Shown: positions 23,001-33,921, counted from the stretch's first letter. The stretch: DNA of 64,000 nt from Carex sylvatica (GCA_964058845.1 CAXKVR010000034.1:682001-746000), one strand, 5' to 3'. Notes: generated from the letters alone by a model not told the origin. Program-made: numbers and translations.

Positions 23001-24451
23001 ATCCTTTTTTTGCTTTGCTTCAAGGGCACCAATTCTGGCAAGTCGGTATTCTTCGATTATGGAATCAGCATCACGAGGCGGCCTTTTACGAGAATCAAGC
23101 TCCTATTATGGACAGGAATTACAGTACATAAGACAATGTACTATGTCATGTACAGAACACTAGCTAAGGATCGTGATCTTGTATTTTATTCAAGGTTTAT
23201 CAATTGTGCTTAAATGAGACTCTAGGCACAACATAAAGGTAATAAAACCAACGTAAAAGCCTGACAAAATCATGAAGCTACCAGATAACATTCCTGACCA
23301 AAACAGTAAAGCTTGGTACCTGTATGAATCAATTGGTACCAAGACTAAGCAACTTGTGAGGCAAACCCTGGTTAGTTTCTTTTTAGATTGTTTGTACTTT
23401 AAGCTCAGTAGTATATCTCTAACCCTTGTACGTACACTAATATACCAAGCCATTAAGGAACAGATTCTGATACAAATCAAAACAAAACAAACCAAAAGAA
23501 AAAACAAATAAAAATAAAAAAAGGAGAAAGACAAGGACGGAAATAAACCAAAGAAAAAAGTTAATACCTCGTCCTCTTCTTCTTCTTCTTCTCTTTCCAT
23601 GTACTGACGAATCCAAGCTGCCTGTGCAGATCTATCTTCATCCAAAGAGACCTCTGGATTCTTCCCTTTAGTTCTAACTGACAATCCTTCAATTTGCTCT
23701 TTCACCACTTCAATCTGACGTGTCTCTGGCGCCCAATCTTCACGAGCTGAAGAGAGCACCTTAACCGAGACCTCCGTCCCTTCTGATCAATTACATTTCA
23801 AATACCAGAACCATATTAGCTGAATGACAATAATAAAACTAATCTGTCGGTGAATGTGTATTAGAGAGAGAGAAGATGAGTACCTTCATGATATAATGAG
23901 GTGACACCGGTAGAAAATTTGAGAGGGAGCTCACTTCCTTGCAGGTTGAAGCATAGCCAATCTAGAGCTTCCTCAAATGTTGCGGTCTCCTATTCGTTTA
24001 ATTCAAAAAACAAAAAAATGAAGAGAAATACACACTTTAAATGTTGGTAAAAAAAGGAAAAGCATCAGAGATGAAGTGTAAGTAGGATTACACCGAGGGA
24101 AGAGAGAGACTTCTCGATCTGATCAGAGGTGAAACCCTCGATCGATAGCTTGTCGTACACATTTGTAAGGCGCTTCACCTTCTGAGCTCTCGTCTCGCCA
24201 CTAGCACCATCACCACTACTTCCTCCGACTCCGAATGTTAAGCTGGAGGAGGAAGGTTGCGCCGCCGCATCAGGCGGAGGCTGAGACGGAGCGGGGCGGT
24301 CGGTGTTGAGAAGTAAGCGGCGGAGGCGACGCTCGTTCTCTGCTGAAATCTGGAGCTTGGGTGCAGGTTTCGAGTCGGACGAACCAGCTTTTGGTTTTGG
24401 TTTTGATTTTGTTTTGGGGTTTTGCTGCTGGGTTTTCTTTTTGGGCGCCAT
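9785..24451 (-). CDS. DExH7: DExH-box RNA helicase, DHX29/DHX57-like (plant DExH7 type), 33 exons, one internal frameshift
   Basis: Exons in gene order: 24451-24092, 23989-23884, 23782-23568, 23102-22936, 22820-22540, 22456-22238, 22146-22035, 21947-21768, 21632-21553, 21319-21197, 21110-21024, 20591-20491, 20351-20294, 20212-20147, 20071-19989, 19906-19723, 19647-19489, 18985-18884, 18529-18377, 18279-18175, 17920-17780, 17663-17574, 17028-16972, 16869-16786, 16665-16567, 12525-12388, 12258-12188, 12085-12016, 11926-11831, 11421-11221, 10792-10700, 10594-10472, 9877-9785. They total 4297 nt, one more than 1432 codons. Domains: Lys/Gln-rich N-terminus, UBA-like (about 95-140), dsRBD-like (about 385-490), Walker [10 protein letters not shown] (about 605-613), DEVH (710-713), SAT (about 747), QRRGRAGR (about 997-1004), HA2 and C-terminal OB fold. 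Members unwind RNA with ATP; the animal relatives act in translation. I chose the MAPKKK start over an ATG 22 codons upstream by family resemblance. Exon 4 has one base too many (see 22979-22982), which would end translation at codon 270. Confidence 0.9.
9950..10370. repeat. Undetermined repeat-like insert in the last helicase intron
   Basis: The last intron (9878-10471) contains a G13 run (about 9965-9978) and many TCAGGT / GGTCAGGTT words, unlike the surrounding AT-rich intron. The composition resembles internal parts of small hAT elements. No terminal repeats or target duplication were found, so the class is open. Confidence 0.3.
11063..11093. repeat. (TG)15 microsatellite in a helicase intron
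   Basis: Uninterrupted TG dinucleotides within the intron between exons 30 and 31 of the helicase gene. Confidence 0.9.
12648..12769 (+). repeat. 5' LTR of the intronic copia element (122 bp)
   Basis: TG...CA bounded and followed directly by the tRNA-Met-type primer site. It differs from the 3' LTR by small indels (an extra AA after TTGTAAG, and absence of a short CTCCATG-type insert) and a few substitutions. Confidence 0.9.
12810..13010. repeat. Cluster of TCGCT/AGCGA pentamers in the copia leader
   Basis: About 200 bp between the primer site and the first recognisable pol sequence hold five TCGCT and five AGCGA words, with short local inverted pairs. This is where gag would be expected. 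The origin is unknown; it could be part of another small DNA element. Confidence 0.4.
13022..16250 (+). pseudogene. Degenerate copia pol (pre-integrase, integrase, reverse transcriptase, RNase H)
   Basis: Pieces in order: a GAG-pre-integrase region (13022-13550, with a [18 protein letters not shown] zinc-binding H-C segment), integrase core (SDVWGP at about 13575, stop codon at 13664-13666, then frame changes to about 14220), a linker, reverse transcriptase (14735-15800, with [11 protein letters not shown] at about 15330) and RNase H (15843-16230). The RT-connection frame 14887-15930 is open for 347 codons, then shifts near 15830. Several frame breaks make the polyprotein non-functional. Confidence 0.88.
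16289..16415 (+). repeat. 3' LTR of the intronic copia element (127 bp)
   Basis: Direct copy of the 5' LTR, followed by the TGAGT target duplication. The sequence just before it (CTTGAGAAG) is a weak polypurine tract compared with the usual GGGGGAG type. Confidence 0.9.
17128..17546 (+). mobile_element. 5'-truncated LINE fragment in a helicase intron, 16-bp target duplication
   Basis: An exact 16-bp repeat, ATATAAAACAAGAGAA, flanks the insert at 17112-17127 and 17547-17562. The insert ends in an A-rich tail after the GGCCTTCGGCCTTTTATC hairpin. The first 140 bp have a short coding-like frame ending TGATGATGAGTGA, followed by a 3' UTR-like sequence. This fits target-primed insertion of a truncated non-LTR element, antisense to the host gene, in the intron between exons 22 and 23. 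Confidence 0.75.
18173..18174 (-). other. Non-canonical GC 5' splice site in the helicase gene
   Basis: Exon 20 ends AAAAG and the intron begins GCATGT. This is required to keep the protein in frame (NPQK then KMSSIVEDW). The nearest GT, four bases further, would shift the frame. The intron ends CAG. It therefore looks like a GC-AG intron, a minor class of U2 introns with otherwise strong donor context. Confidence 0.75.
22211..22236. repeat. (GA)13 microsatellite abutting a helicase splice donor
   Basis: In gene sense, exon 6 ends GTTGAG and the intron starts GTCTCTCTCT. The repeat begins at the donor itself, so its length cannot alter the coding sequence but may influence donor strength. 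Confidence 0.85.
22979..22982 (-). other. Apparent +1 frameshift in helicase exon 4
   Basis: In gene sense a run of four T follows CAC (exon 4, codon 267). In the incoming frame it reads CAC TTT TGG TAA, a stop at 22974-22976. With three T the frame would continue into the Lys/Glu-rich segment and join the next exon in phase. All 32 other exons join in frame, so this single base is the only defect. It is either a true disabling change, a polymorphism or an assembly error. Confidence 0.7.
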
Positions 24452-25752
24452 TGTTTCTTTGCTGGTGCTGCGTCGCGCGAAAAAAATAGAAGAGAAGAGA
24501 AGTGGAAAGTGCAACAACGAAGGTCGGACTTTCTGAATTCTGATTCCCTAAAGTAGCTCAAAATTTGTATTTAAATCTGAACCGTTCGATCAGATTCTGC
24601 ATTAAGACACCATGAATTTACCTCGGACCGGATTGGCCAGATTCTGATCGGACGGAGACAAATATATTATATTGTCCTTACTACAAATGTCTATTGTCTA
24701 ACATGATCCAATATACGTGTCACATTATTATCGATTAAATTTCTAACGAGACACAAATATATGTCAGCATCTGTCTAATTAATCACAGCCGATTTAGAAA
24801 TATGTTGCTGATACATTAGAGATTATGCCAAACTACGTTCAATGAGAGCCCTCTCAAGTCTCAAATACTTGTCGAGTTCAAAAGAGAATCGTAATAATGT
24901 GCATTCTTCTCAATGCTCTATTCATTGACACCCACTTTGGTGGGTATCGTTGCTCGTCACCTCGTCCAGCTGACGCAATCGGTAGCACCACCTCTTGTCT
25001 CGATATCTTTTCTCGTTTCTGTCTCTAAGGTAATTTTTCTTGTAAAATTTTACTCAGAGTTGTACCTTGAAGAGAAGAATTTGTTGTAAGTAGGTAGTAC
25101 ATTATAATGAGTTGGAGCTATGCGCATGAATGTTGGTTTCTATTTGATTTTTTTTTTCAGTGGAGAAAGCTCCCTGCAATTTCACCTCTAGATGCATCAG
25201 ACTCTCTGTGATATGGATATATATACGTATAATATACATTTTATTCGAAGTCAAAGTTTTGAGCACATTTGCATCAATTTGCCTTAAAGAATTTAAGTAC
25301 TGTAAATACTGTGATATTTTTGTCTAATTTTAAATTTATTGATCTATTGTAGTCAGACTAATTATCAATTTACACAAGTTTGACTAATAGTGATCGAATT
25401 TTAAAATAGGGACTAATTATCGTTTAGTGATCACAATTTACATAAGTTCAATTATTGTGAAATAGGGACTAATTATCGTGCCTCAGACTAATTGGTTGTT
25501 TCAATTAAGAATTTCACTCTGACTCAACATATATTATGTTGTTTGTTATCTTGTTTTCCACCGATACTATGCTTATGTGCATAATCAGAGTTATAAGTCT
25601 TTAAATCTATAAAATCACACTAATTGCATGATTAAAAGAGAGCAAATAACCTTCTTATGAATATTTAGTTAAATTTCAATTCCGTTACAATATTTTTTTT
25701 CTGAGACTCTTAACTATAACGTAGTTTCATTTCTTTTACAATATTATTAGTT
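24452..25752. other. 5' flank of the helicase gene and intergenic sequence
   Basis: The helicase promoter and 5' leader (minus strand) should start just above 24451. Around 24575-24655 the words GGATTGGCCAGATTCTGATCGGACGG recur in part at about 50690-50715 (GGATTGG...CGATCGGACGG), suggesting a small dispersed repeat. Nothing else is delimited. Confidence 0.35.
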
Positions 25753-25779
25753 CACTAGTATAAAAAATGGAATCAGGAT

Positions 25780-26225
25780 CGGTTATATACGCATATTAGT
25801 ATTGGAATACAACCGATCCTGATGAAAGCGATACTAATACTACAATAATCTGGATCGGTTAAATAACCGATCCAAATAAAAACTATTAAGATCAGTTGTT
25901 TAAACAACCGATCCAGATAGTAACTATCTGGATCGGTTCTTACCTACGAACCGATCCTAATAGTTACTATTTGGATCGGTCGATCCAAATAATAATTATT
26001 AGGATCGGTTGCTTAATATAACCGATCCTAATTCAAAAAAAAAAAAACTTTTAGGATCGGTTATTTTAAACAACCGATCCTAATAGTAGTAATCTGGATC
26101 GGTTGTTTAAAATAACCGACCCTAATTCTAAAAAAAAAAAAATTAGGATCGGTTATTTTAAACAACCGATCCTAATAGTAGTAATCTGAATCGATTGTTT
26201 AAAATAACCGATCCTGATGTTTTAT
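25780..26225. repeat. Left hairpin array of the CACTA element
   Basis: Alternating GGATCGGTT and AACCGATCC motifs with 5-20 bp loops, separated by TAGTAACTATCTGG-type spacers. These look like the subterminal repeats to which CACTA transposases bind. Some units are mutated (GATCAGTT, CCGACCC, GAATCGATT). Confidence 0.85.
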
Positions 26226-27347
26226 TGAATCTAAAAAAATATATTTTTATTTATTTGACCAGCTTCCATATATATTTTGCTGGTCAGCACCCTAAATTTT
26301 TTTTTTTGTACAGTAAGAAGCAATAATCAAATATCATATACACATCCTAAATTAAATATCATACACATGTTAAATTATTACAAAAAATTCATGTTCATGC
26401 AAAGTTTTGTGAAGCATTACATATTATAACAAGAAATTTAAATCAAAAAAAAATTAATTAACAAACATACAAGTGACTAATTGAGCTATTTCTTCAATTA
26501 ACACACATTTATGAAATATACACATTTATGCAATTAATGTAAAGCACAACAATAAAAAAAAACAATAATTACCTCTTTTGCAATCACATCACTTGGGATT
26601 AGAAAAGACCCGAAAAATAAAAACAGAGGTAACAATTAGATGGAAAAATATTTTTCAATAAAAAATACAAAAAAAATGTGTTTTAAAAGTATAAAAATGA
26701 GAAAATTAGATAAAGTAACTTGAGCGATCGGATGATTAAGTAACTTGAGCGAGATGTCTTCAAGACTGTAAAATAATATACAAACAACATTAATTAATTT
26801 TTGAAACAATAAAAAAAATTAAAAACTGACACAATTGAGCTGGAGGTGCGAGAGGCTCGGCTTTGAGAGGAAGAGATGGAGAGAGAGAGAGACACACACA
26901 CACAGAGGAGAGGGAGAGACGGAGACAGAGAGAGAGACACACAGATGACTGAGGATTTGAGAGGGAGAGATGGAGACACACAGAGAGAGACACTAAGTTG
27001 AAAATGAGAGGCGCGAAATGAAAATAAGAACCCTAAGCAGGTTATATAGGTAGTTATCAGGATCGATTGTTTGAAACAACCGATCCTAAAACTTTTTTAT
27101 TTTTTTGCAGAACCAACTTTAAAAAAAAAGTATTATGATAGGTTGTTTCAAACAACCGATCCTAATAGTACTATTGAAGAACGTGGATTGGGAATTTAAA
27201 AAAAAAAAATCAAAGTTTTGGTTATTTTTAATAAAATATATTGAAGAATGGGTAAAAATAAAAATGTCAAAAAATCTAGTGTAACTTAATATTTGCATTG
27301 AACATCTTCGTGAAAGATAAATATCTGCTTTATATATATTTTTTACA

Positions 27348-27752
27348 GAGGAGGGTTCCAATGCCTTATCTTTTTCATATCTCATCATACCTCATATTTT
27401 ATATTTTTATTTTCAAAGTTTAAATTGTCGATCGGAATCATTCAACATAATATTTATACTAAAATATGCATGGAGATAAAATTTTATATTTTTTTGGAAT
27501 TTTTTTACTAATTTTTAAGATAGGTACAAAATCACTGTTTTTGAATCGTTCAAAAAACAGTGATTTTCTATCCATCTTAAAAAATAGTAAAAAAATTTAA
27601 AATTATAAAATTTCATCCCTAACCATATTTTAGTATATATATCATGTTGAACGGTTCGAAACGACAAGTTGGACTTTGAAAATGAAGATATAAAATATGA
27701 GGTATGATAAAATATGAAAGGTATGAGGCATTGGAAGTTTGGAACCCTCCTC
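27348..27752. mobile_element. Family A MITE inside the CACTA element
   Basis: Starts GAGGAGGGTTCC and ends GGAACCCTCCTC, a perfect 12-bp terminal inverted repeat. The arms stay complementary for most of the element (ATCACTGTTTTTGAA near 27531 pairs with AAAAACAGTGATT near 27552). The arms match the elements at 3130-3530 and 8138-8903. It is nested within the CACTA element, so it is younger than it. Confidence 0.75.
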
Positions 27753-27770
27753 ATTTTTAGACTAAAACTA

Positions 27771-27975
27771 GGGTGTTCTTGGTAAACTCAAGTATAAAAT
27801 CCGTCAAATTGGCTTCAAATTACAAATCTGGACCGTTGAAACTCGCCTATCTTATGAGTGATGAGTCTACATTTGAAAATTTTAAACATTCGAATTAATT
27901 TAGTATAAAGTCAAGTGGTCAAAAATAAGAAGTTTAATAAATTAATTTTGATGCATTCATTTTTTGAACGTTTTT
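27771..27975. repeat. Half of a family B MITE inside the CACTA element
   Basis: CTAGGGTGTTCTTGGTAAAC and the following 200 bp match the left half of the inner element at 8248-8623 (same order: AATTTAGTATAAA, TCAAGTG, AATTAATTTT, GATGCATTCATTTTTT). The right half is absent and the CACTA hairpin array resumes at about 27980. Confidence 0.55.
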
Positions 27976-28440
27976 TGAAAACAACCGATCCTAATAGTAT
28001 CAGGATCTATTTTTTTATAAACAACTGATCCTAATATATGCTAATTAGGATCGGTTGTTTGTTAGAATCAATCATGATACTATCAGGATCGATTTTTAGT
28101 AAGAACTGATCTTAAAAGTTCATAAATTAGAATCGGTTGACCAAAAAACCCGATTTGATTAGTTTTTAGGATCGATTTTATTAATAAAACTGATCCAGAT
28201 AGATATTAGTATCGGTTGTTTCATATAGCCGATCCAGATAGGCCGATCCTGATTTCAGTTTTTCCACTAGTGGTTTAATCTTATATTTGGATTGTTTCCT
28301 TCGTAAGTACCAATACAGTAAATAGTTTATGTCTAGTCCTTTTATACAATTTACAACTTTCTAAATTTACTGATATGTTGTAGTGAAATTTATTGATATG
28401 TTATTGATGACTTCTTCTAATTTGTTTTCTTAGGTAATAT

Positions 28441-29699
28441 GGATAATTTTAAATTTGAGGAGCTTATGAATGTTTTGAATATGATGATGATGAATCATGG
28501 ATTTTTTTGAATAATATATTTCCTAGTACCACATTTGGTTCATCATCATCTTCCACGCAAGATCAAGATAAGAAGCCAATGTCAGATGTTGAATATATAA
28601 ACAACATACTTAATGCGAGGCCAGAAGTACCTTATGATTATTTACGAATGAACAAAACTAAGTTTATTGTTCTTTGTGATGCAATATTAGCAAAAGGTAT
28701 CGTCAATATTGATGAGGTGGCAATAGAAGAACAAGTTGATATGTTCTTGCACATAGTTTGTCATACCTCAAATATGAGAGGTGTTAGTTATCATTTTCAA
28801 CGTTCTCTGAATATTGTCTATCAAACATTCAATGATGTCTTGTGAAGCATCATTGAGATTAGGAGCGATTACATCAAGTTGCCTGAAGCCAATGCACCAA
28901 GACATGCTTGTGTCAGGGAAACACACAAGTTTTTCTCCATTTAAGGTATTGTCATTTGAATAATTTATAAGATTAAAATTTGGATATATTGAAATATTGT
29001 ATCAATATTTGTTATTATTAATTTAGGGGGCTTTGGGTGCTATTGATGGTACTCACATCCTCGCTTTCGTAAAGAAAAAAAAAGCGATGAAGACACATTA
29101 ACAGAAAGGGTTTTGTTTCTCAAACTGTCATGGCTGCAATTGACTTTGACATATATTTTGTTTACGTGTCAGTCAGATGAGAGGGTTCAGCTGCAGACAT
29201 GAAGGTCTTGCATTCAGCATTAAATGATGGTGGATTCATCCTTCCAGTAGATATTACCTTGATGACTCGGGTTATGCATACACGGGTAGTTTTTTTTTGC
29301 CCATATCGTGGTCACATTTATCATTTAGCACAATTTCAACAGCTATCTACATCAAATTGATACCAAACAGCAGAGAATTTATTCAACCACCATCATGCCC
29401 AACTTCGTAATGTTGTTGAGAGGATCTTTGGAGTATTGAAAATGAGATTCAAGATTTTTAGAATCATGCAACGTTACAAATACAGAAAGCAAGGTCTAAT
29501 TGTGTTTGCATGTTGTATTTTACATAATTTCATCAAGCGTCAAAATGAGATTGAAAGTGAAAATGATATTTTCTTGGAGGAGCAGACAATAGATGAGGAA
29601 GACGATGATGAAAATGTAGAGCAATCCAGAATTATCACCGGTCTCAATAGAACACAGCTTGGAGATTTACTTCGAACAGGTATTAGAAATAGTTTGTGA
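28441..29699 (+). pseudogene. Decayed PIF/Harbinger transposase (DDE_Tnp_4 type)
   Basis: Recognisable pieces: an N-terminal helix-rich segment (28507-28845, ending QRSLNIVYQTFNDVL), the first catalytic Asp region (GALGAIDGTH at about 29035), then frame breaks and stops through about 29400, and a C-terminal segment (29436-29699) with VVERIFGVLKMRFKI, CCILHNFIK and an acidic tail. The gene is broken by several stops and frame changes (for example the TGA at 28843-28845). Members cut and paste PIF/Harbinger DNA elements together with a Myb-like partner. No partner and no element ends were found. Confidence 0.8.
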
Positions 29700-30556
29700 A
29701 AAAATATGCCAAACCGTACAAAAAATCGAAGAAGATATGGGAATTAGATATTACAGCTATTTCTTTTTAATTACTCATATATGCTGGAAAAGGAATTCAA
29801 CCTCCAATCCATTTTTATGTTTATTTTTAGAAATTATCACTTCAAATTTAGATCTCATATCTATGGAGCCGCATTTTGTATTATGTTTATCAGATTTTGT
29901 TTTGTAATCTAAAACTCTTGTATTTCTAATTTATAATTTATAGTTTTGTAATATGCAAACTTTCTTTATTTTGTTTAGTGGATACATTTATTATTTTATA
30001 TTATTACTTTTATTTATATTTTAATTATATTTGTAATAATAATTATGGTCAAATTTAAAGTTTACTTTAATAAAATTTATTTAATTAAAATTATAACAAA
30101 GTTTGATTCATCAATTATATTATATGACAAGAACAATCTAAGGGGTAATTTGGTATTTTCATTCATCATATGTATATTTTATACAAAGTACATGCTACAA
30201 TCTTAATCATTTACATTTGCTGAACACAAACTCCTTAGCACTCCTTAAGTTCTTAATCTTTCACTCTTTAATCCACGTCGCTGAACGGGGCATTGAGGTT
30301 AAATTCTATGAGAAGGATGAAGCATTTCATTTGGCGGTCAAGTGCTTGCAAGAAGCTATAGCAGAATTACCCAATTGTCGCATATCACGACCTCTGCACG
30401 ACCTTTACACTGACTAAAATTTGTGATATATGTTATGTTGTTCACTATCACTTTGGTTCTGCTAGCAGGGTATATTTGAAAATTTTCTTCTCGTAGTTTG
30501 GTACCTTAGTTATTTTAGTTTTAATTGCTTACTATTATGTCTATATATTATGAATT
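29700..30556. other. AT-rich region with one unassigned coding-like patch
   Basis: Very AT-rich from 29900 to 30180, probably the 3' part of the Harbinger element. At 30266-30417 a frame on the plus strand reads with normal codon use (AERGIEVKFYEKDEAFHLAV and on to a TGA-type end at HDLYTD). It lacks a plausible start in context and I do not recognise it. It might be an exon fragment carried by a transposon. Confidence 0.35.
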
Positions 30557-33261
30557 TGTAATATTCCGTCACATTGATTATTATTTTTATATCGATAAAC
30601 TTAGGAACAAATAATAATTATATACACGCGTGATTGTTCATATATAAAATATTGTAGGAACTCTCAACAAAATTCAAATAATATCCCCTTTAATTTTTAA
30701 AATAAATATATTCTTTAGTAGACCTCAGCAATTACGAAGTAAATACAAATCAAATTTTTATTTAAAACCTCGATTTGAGTTACTTCTTTTCGATAACCTT
30801 TCAAATTTAGTTTCAGTTGTAATTTTCAGATGGACAATTGTTAGTACTTTAATCACAGATCAATCATATCAATTCGGATTGGAATGAAATTTAATACCTG
30901 AAAATATAATTTCATGATCTACAACTTTCGTGTAGAAGACTATCCCAAATTTCGAATGTAGAATTCTTCATAAAATTATAAAGTCAGTAAATATTTCAGT
31001 TCGGAGACTGCAGACTTTCATCAATTATTTTTATCTTTTCTCCTCACTGGAAACTACGATTAAGGTGAAACCAATTGCGTTAAAACCGTAACAGAAAAAT
31101 TTACAACTCTTACGTTTGAACTTTCTCCAAATTTTGAACTTATAATTCCAGTTATTTCAATCTTTGAAGACAAATATTAAAACAAAATTCTGTCATGGGC
31201 TCAAATCCGAATTTACAATATGTTGGTCCACTAAACTCAAGTCCAAAAATCACAAATCATCTTCTAAACCTAACCCTACCTTATATAAAGCCCCCACAGC
31301 CACAACCCCCCCCCCCCCCCCCCCCCCCTCTCTTTTTCCTAACCCTAGCTGCCACAGCACCATTTCCCCTCCATTTCGGATCTAAACCCCTGCTGGACCC
31401 AAACAGGCCAGCCAATTTCCGAAGAGAATCACCGACCGTACGTTCAGATTTTGGAGAAGCGTTCAACATGAGAGTTGTATTACTTGGCGATACGGAACCG
31501 TGAGCGCTGGATTCATCCCGATCGGAGTCTCGATTGCTAAGAACCGTCCAAAACAGTGACTGTTGCGCCTACCTTTCCTAAACCGTAAATTTCAAGTAAT
31601 AGAATTTCAATCATAAATCTCATTTTTCTTAATAATAAAATCTTAACTATTAAGTTGTATTCTTTCTATAATAAACTAAAAATATATTTCTTTTGATTAT
31701 AGATACTAATTATTCTTTTAATAAATATTAAATGAATATCATTTCAGATTCGTGATACATCTGAAAACTTGTTCGCTTTGATTTGGTTGTTGGATGTATC
31801 ATCTCAAATTAATAGTTTGACTTTGTTTAAATAGATGTAGTTAAATTGTCCTATATGTTTAACATCTTTTCATAGTTATAATTATTATTTCATTAAACTA
31901 CATCTAAAAATAGTTGTTGGATGAAATTTAAAAATAATATATTTTATATATCTCCTTGATCAAAGATTTTGGATTCCTAACTTAACAAGTTCTGGATTCT
32001 TATATAGCTTATTTAATTTGAATTATAAAAGACATATAAAGTTTGAATCAAAATAGTCACTGACCAAAGTTTAGAAATTAGAACTAATAATCTAGGGTTA
32101 TAATGATAAATAGAAAATTTTAGAAAATAAGAATATGTGAACTCAAACCTTATTAATTAGATGTATGTTTATTTCTTAAGTTCGACTTTCGAGGAACTGA
32201 GAGACGTAGATATCGGTTAAGAATTTACTACGCAAACAGGTGCGGGTTTTCTAGACTTTATAAAACTATTTTACTTGCCTATTGTCATTCAACTGTTTAT
32301 TATTAGGGCATTAGTTGAGTTTATACATGTTGTTTTCGAACTATTCGTATGACTTGAGTAGACATAAATAAATTACATGAAATGATAGGATTCATATATT
32401 GATCAACGGACTTGCATGAATAGGATGTGTTGAGCATGGCATGAATTGTGTGATTGAATAAATGTGTTTTAAAATGAATGAATAAGGAAACTGAACAGGG
32501 GCCAATATGCTCGCATATTGGGATGTATACATTGGGTCTAGTGTTCAACTGGATCCCTCGTTAACGTGACTGTAGGCGAAAGTGGTCTTGTCACGGGTCT
32601 AACCCTAGCGTCTGGCGGGAGTTTCGTGGTTAGGGCAACAGCCTCCAACGTTAAGCGGGAGTTCTGCTGTTGGGTTGGCGGTTTCTTTTGGCGTCGGGCA
32701 GGAGTTTCGCGATCGAAGAAACAAGAAAATTAAGTGGTTTCTTTCGGCGTCAGGCGGGAGTTCCACGGTCGAAGAAACAAGGAAAAATAAGAAAAGAATA
32801 TGAAAATAGATATAATAGTAGTAGATGCATTGCATTAGGGAATACATATGCATTTTATTTCTTATTATATTTGTGAATATAAGTAAAGGTTTTATAAACT
32901 CTAGACTGGAACTAAATCCCGCACTGAGAGAAAGTTCGATCTCTCACCCGTTTTCACTATTATGTGGATTCCAGGTAACGAAGATGAAAGATTTGAGCAA
33001 GGACAAGAGTGAGACTAAGCGGAAAGACATATTATTGATAAATTGTCACATGTTGTTTAGTTTTTATTTTCATGATTCTATATTGATAAATTGAGCAAGC
33101 ATGGCAGTGTCTGTGTTACTAGCCATGTCCGCCATGATTGTTTGTGAAAACTCTTTTGATTATGAAATAAAATATGGCTTTATTATGTTGTTATTGATAA
33201 TGTATGTGATGTGAATACTCTTTACGTAGAAATACATGGCAGATTGTCTCGGGGTGTGACA
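30557..33261 (+). mobile_element. Solo LTR of a Ty3/gypsy element (Tekay-like)
   Basis: Starts TGTAATATTCCGTCACA and ends CTCGGGGTGTGACA, the start/end pair typical of large Tekay-type gypsy LTRs. The flanks are GAATT (30552-30556) and GAATC (33262-33266), a 5-bp duplication with one mismatch. Inside are the CATGATCTACAACTTTCGTG motif seen in such LTRs, a C-run of about 22 (31306-31328) beside a TATATAAAG box at 31272-31280, and GC-richer leader-like sequence at 31330-31560 and 32550-32770. There is no gag-pol, so it is a solo LTR of about 2.7 kb. Confidence 0.7.
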
Positions 33262-33450
33262 GAATCTGTAGCTGTTTTGTTGGGTACTGGAACTACTGAT
33301 GAATTCTCGTGTCAAGCTAATAACATGTTTTACTTTCTTTCTGTCTGCATGCATTGGTTATTGATATTTTGGTACAGGTGATGATACTTTCTAAGTAACC
33401 CGACATTTTTCATAATATTTTTTTCTTAAAGAATTACCTACAACGTAATG

Positions 33451-33824
33451 TGTTGAATGAACAAGCTGATGCGCATCAATAGAAGGCTGACACAAATCAA
33501 GCAAGTATCTGGTACAAATCAAGTATCTGGCACAAATCAAGTATCAAACAGAGAAGGAAAGTAGAAGAAAAGAAGGCAAACACTATCAATCATAATTGAT
33601 TAGAATCTGAATATATTAGGATCTGTAATAATCTAAATAGAGAATTGTAATGAATTATAATATTTTTGCTTTCTTAAGATAGAGGCGCAGAGAGTAATAA
33701 AAGGAGAACTATGTATCAATGTAAGCAAGTAAGAAAAAATTATGTAACAGTTTCTTTGATTAAATAAAATCAGGGTGGGAAGGGTGTTCTTTGGGAGTTT
33801 TGTGTTTCTTGATATTTCATAACA
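33451..33824 (+). repeat. 5' LTR of a truncated copia element
   Basis: Bounded by TGTTGAATGA and TTTCATAACA (374 bp) and followed at 33825 by TGGTATCAGAGC, the tRNA-Met primer site. It contains three ACAAATCAAG(TATCTGG) direct repeats at about 33490-33545. No matching 3' LTR was found in the window. Confidence 0.82.
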
Positions 33825-33921
33825 TGGTATCAGAGCTCCGGGATTAACCTGGTTATTGAGTGGAGAGAAGTAGATATATCTCGACATTATACTGCACCAA
33901 GGAGGCTGTAATTCGGCCACC

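Larger units (their letters stand above)
25753..28272. mobile_element. Non-autonomous CACTA (En/Spm) element with 3-bp target duplication
   Basis: The ends are CACTAGTATAAAAAATGG on the left and, read inverted from the right, CACTAGTGGAAAAACTG. Both continue into ATCAGGATCGG. GTT flanks both sides (25750-25752 and 28273-28275), the 3-bp duplication typical of CACTA elements. The subterminal zones (25780-26225 and 27060-28250) carry about two dozen GGATCGGTT / AACCGATCC units, mostly as adjacent inverted pairs that can fold into hairpins. The 2.5-kb interior has no transposase. It holds a GA-rich stretch (26870-26995) and younger MITE sequences. Confidence 0.88.

Noticed and set aside
23190..23759. 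189-codon minus-strand frame
   Set aside because: Only its first part (down to 23568) is helicase exon 3. The rest runs through a GT donor into intron sequence.
24452..24517. Upstream in-frame ATG of the helicase (22 extra residues)
   Set aside because: The family begins MAPKKK; the extension looks like 5' leader. It cannot be fully excluded, for example as a targeting extension.
24303..24536. Plus-strand frame opposite helicase exon 1
   Set aside because: Antisense shadow of the Lys/Gln/Pro-rich exon 1.
25780..26225. Regular short repeats with spacers, resembling a CRISPR array
   Set aside because: The repeats are inverted pairs inside a CACTA element in plant nuclear DNA; there are no uniform unique spacers and no cas genes.
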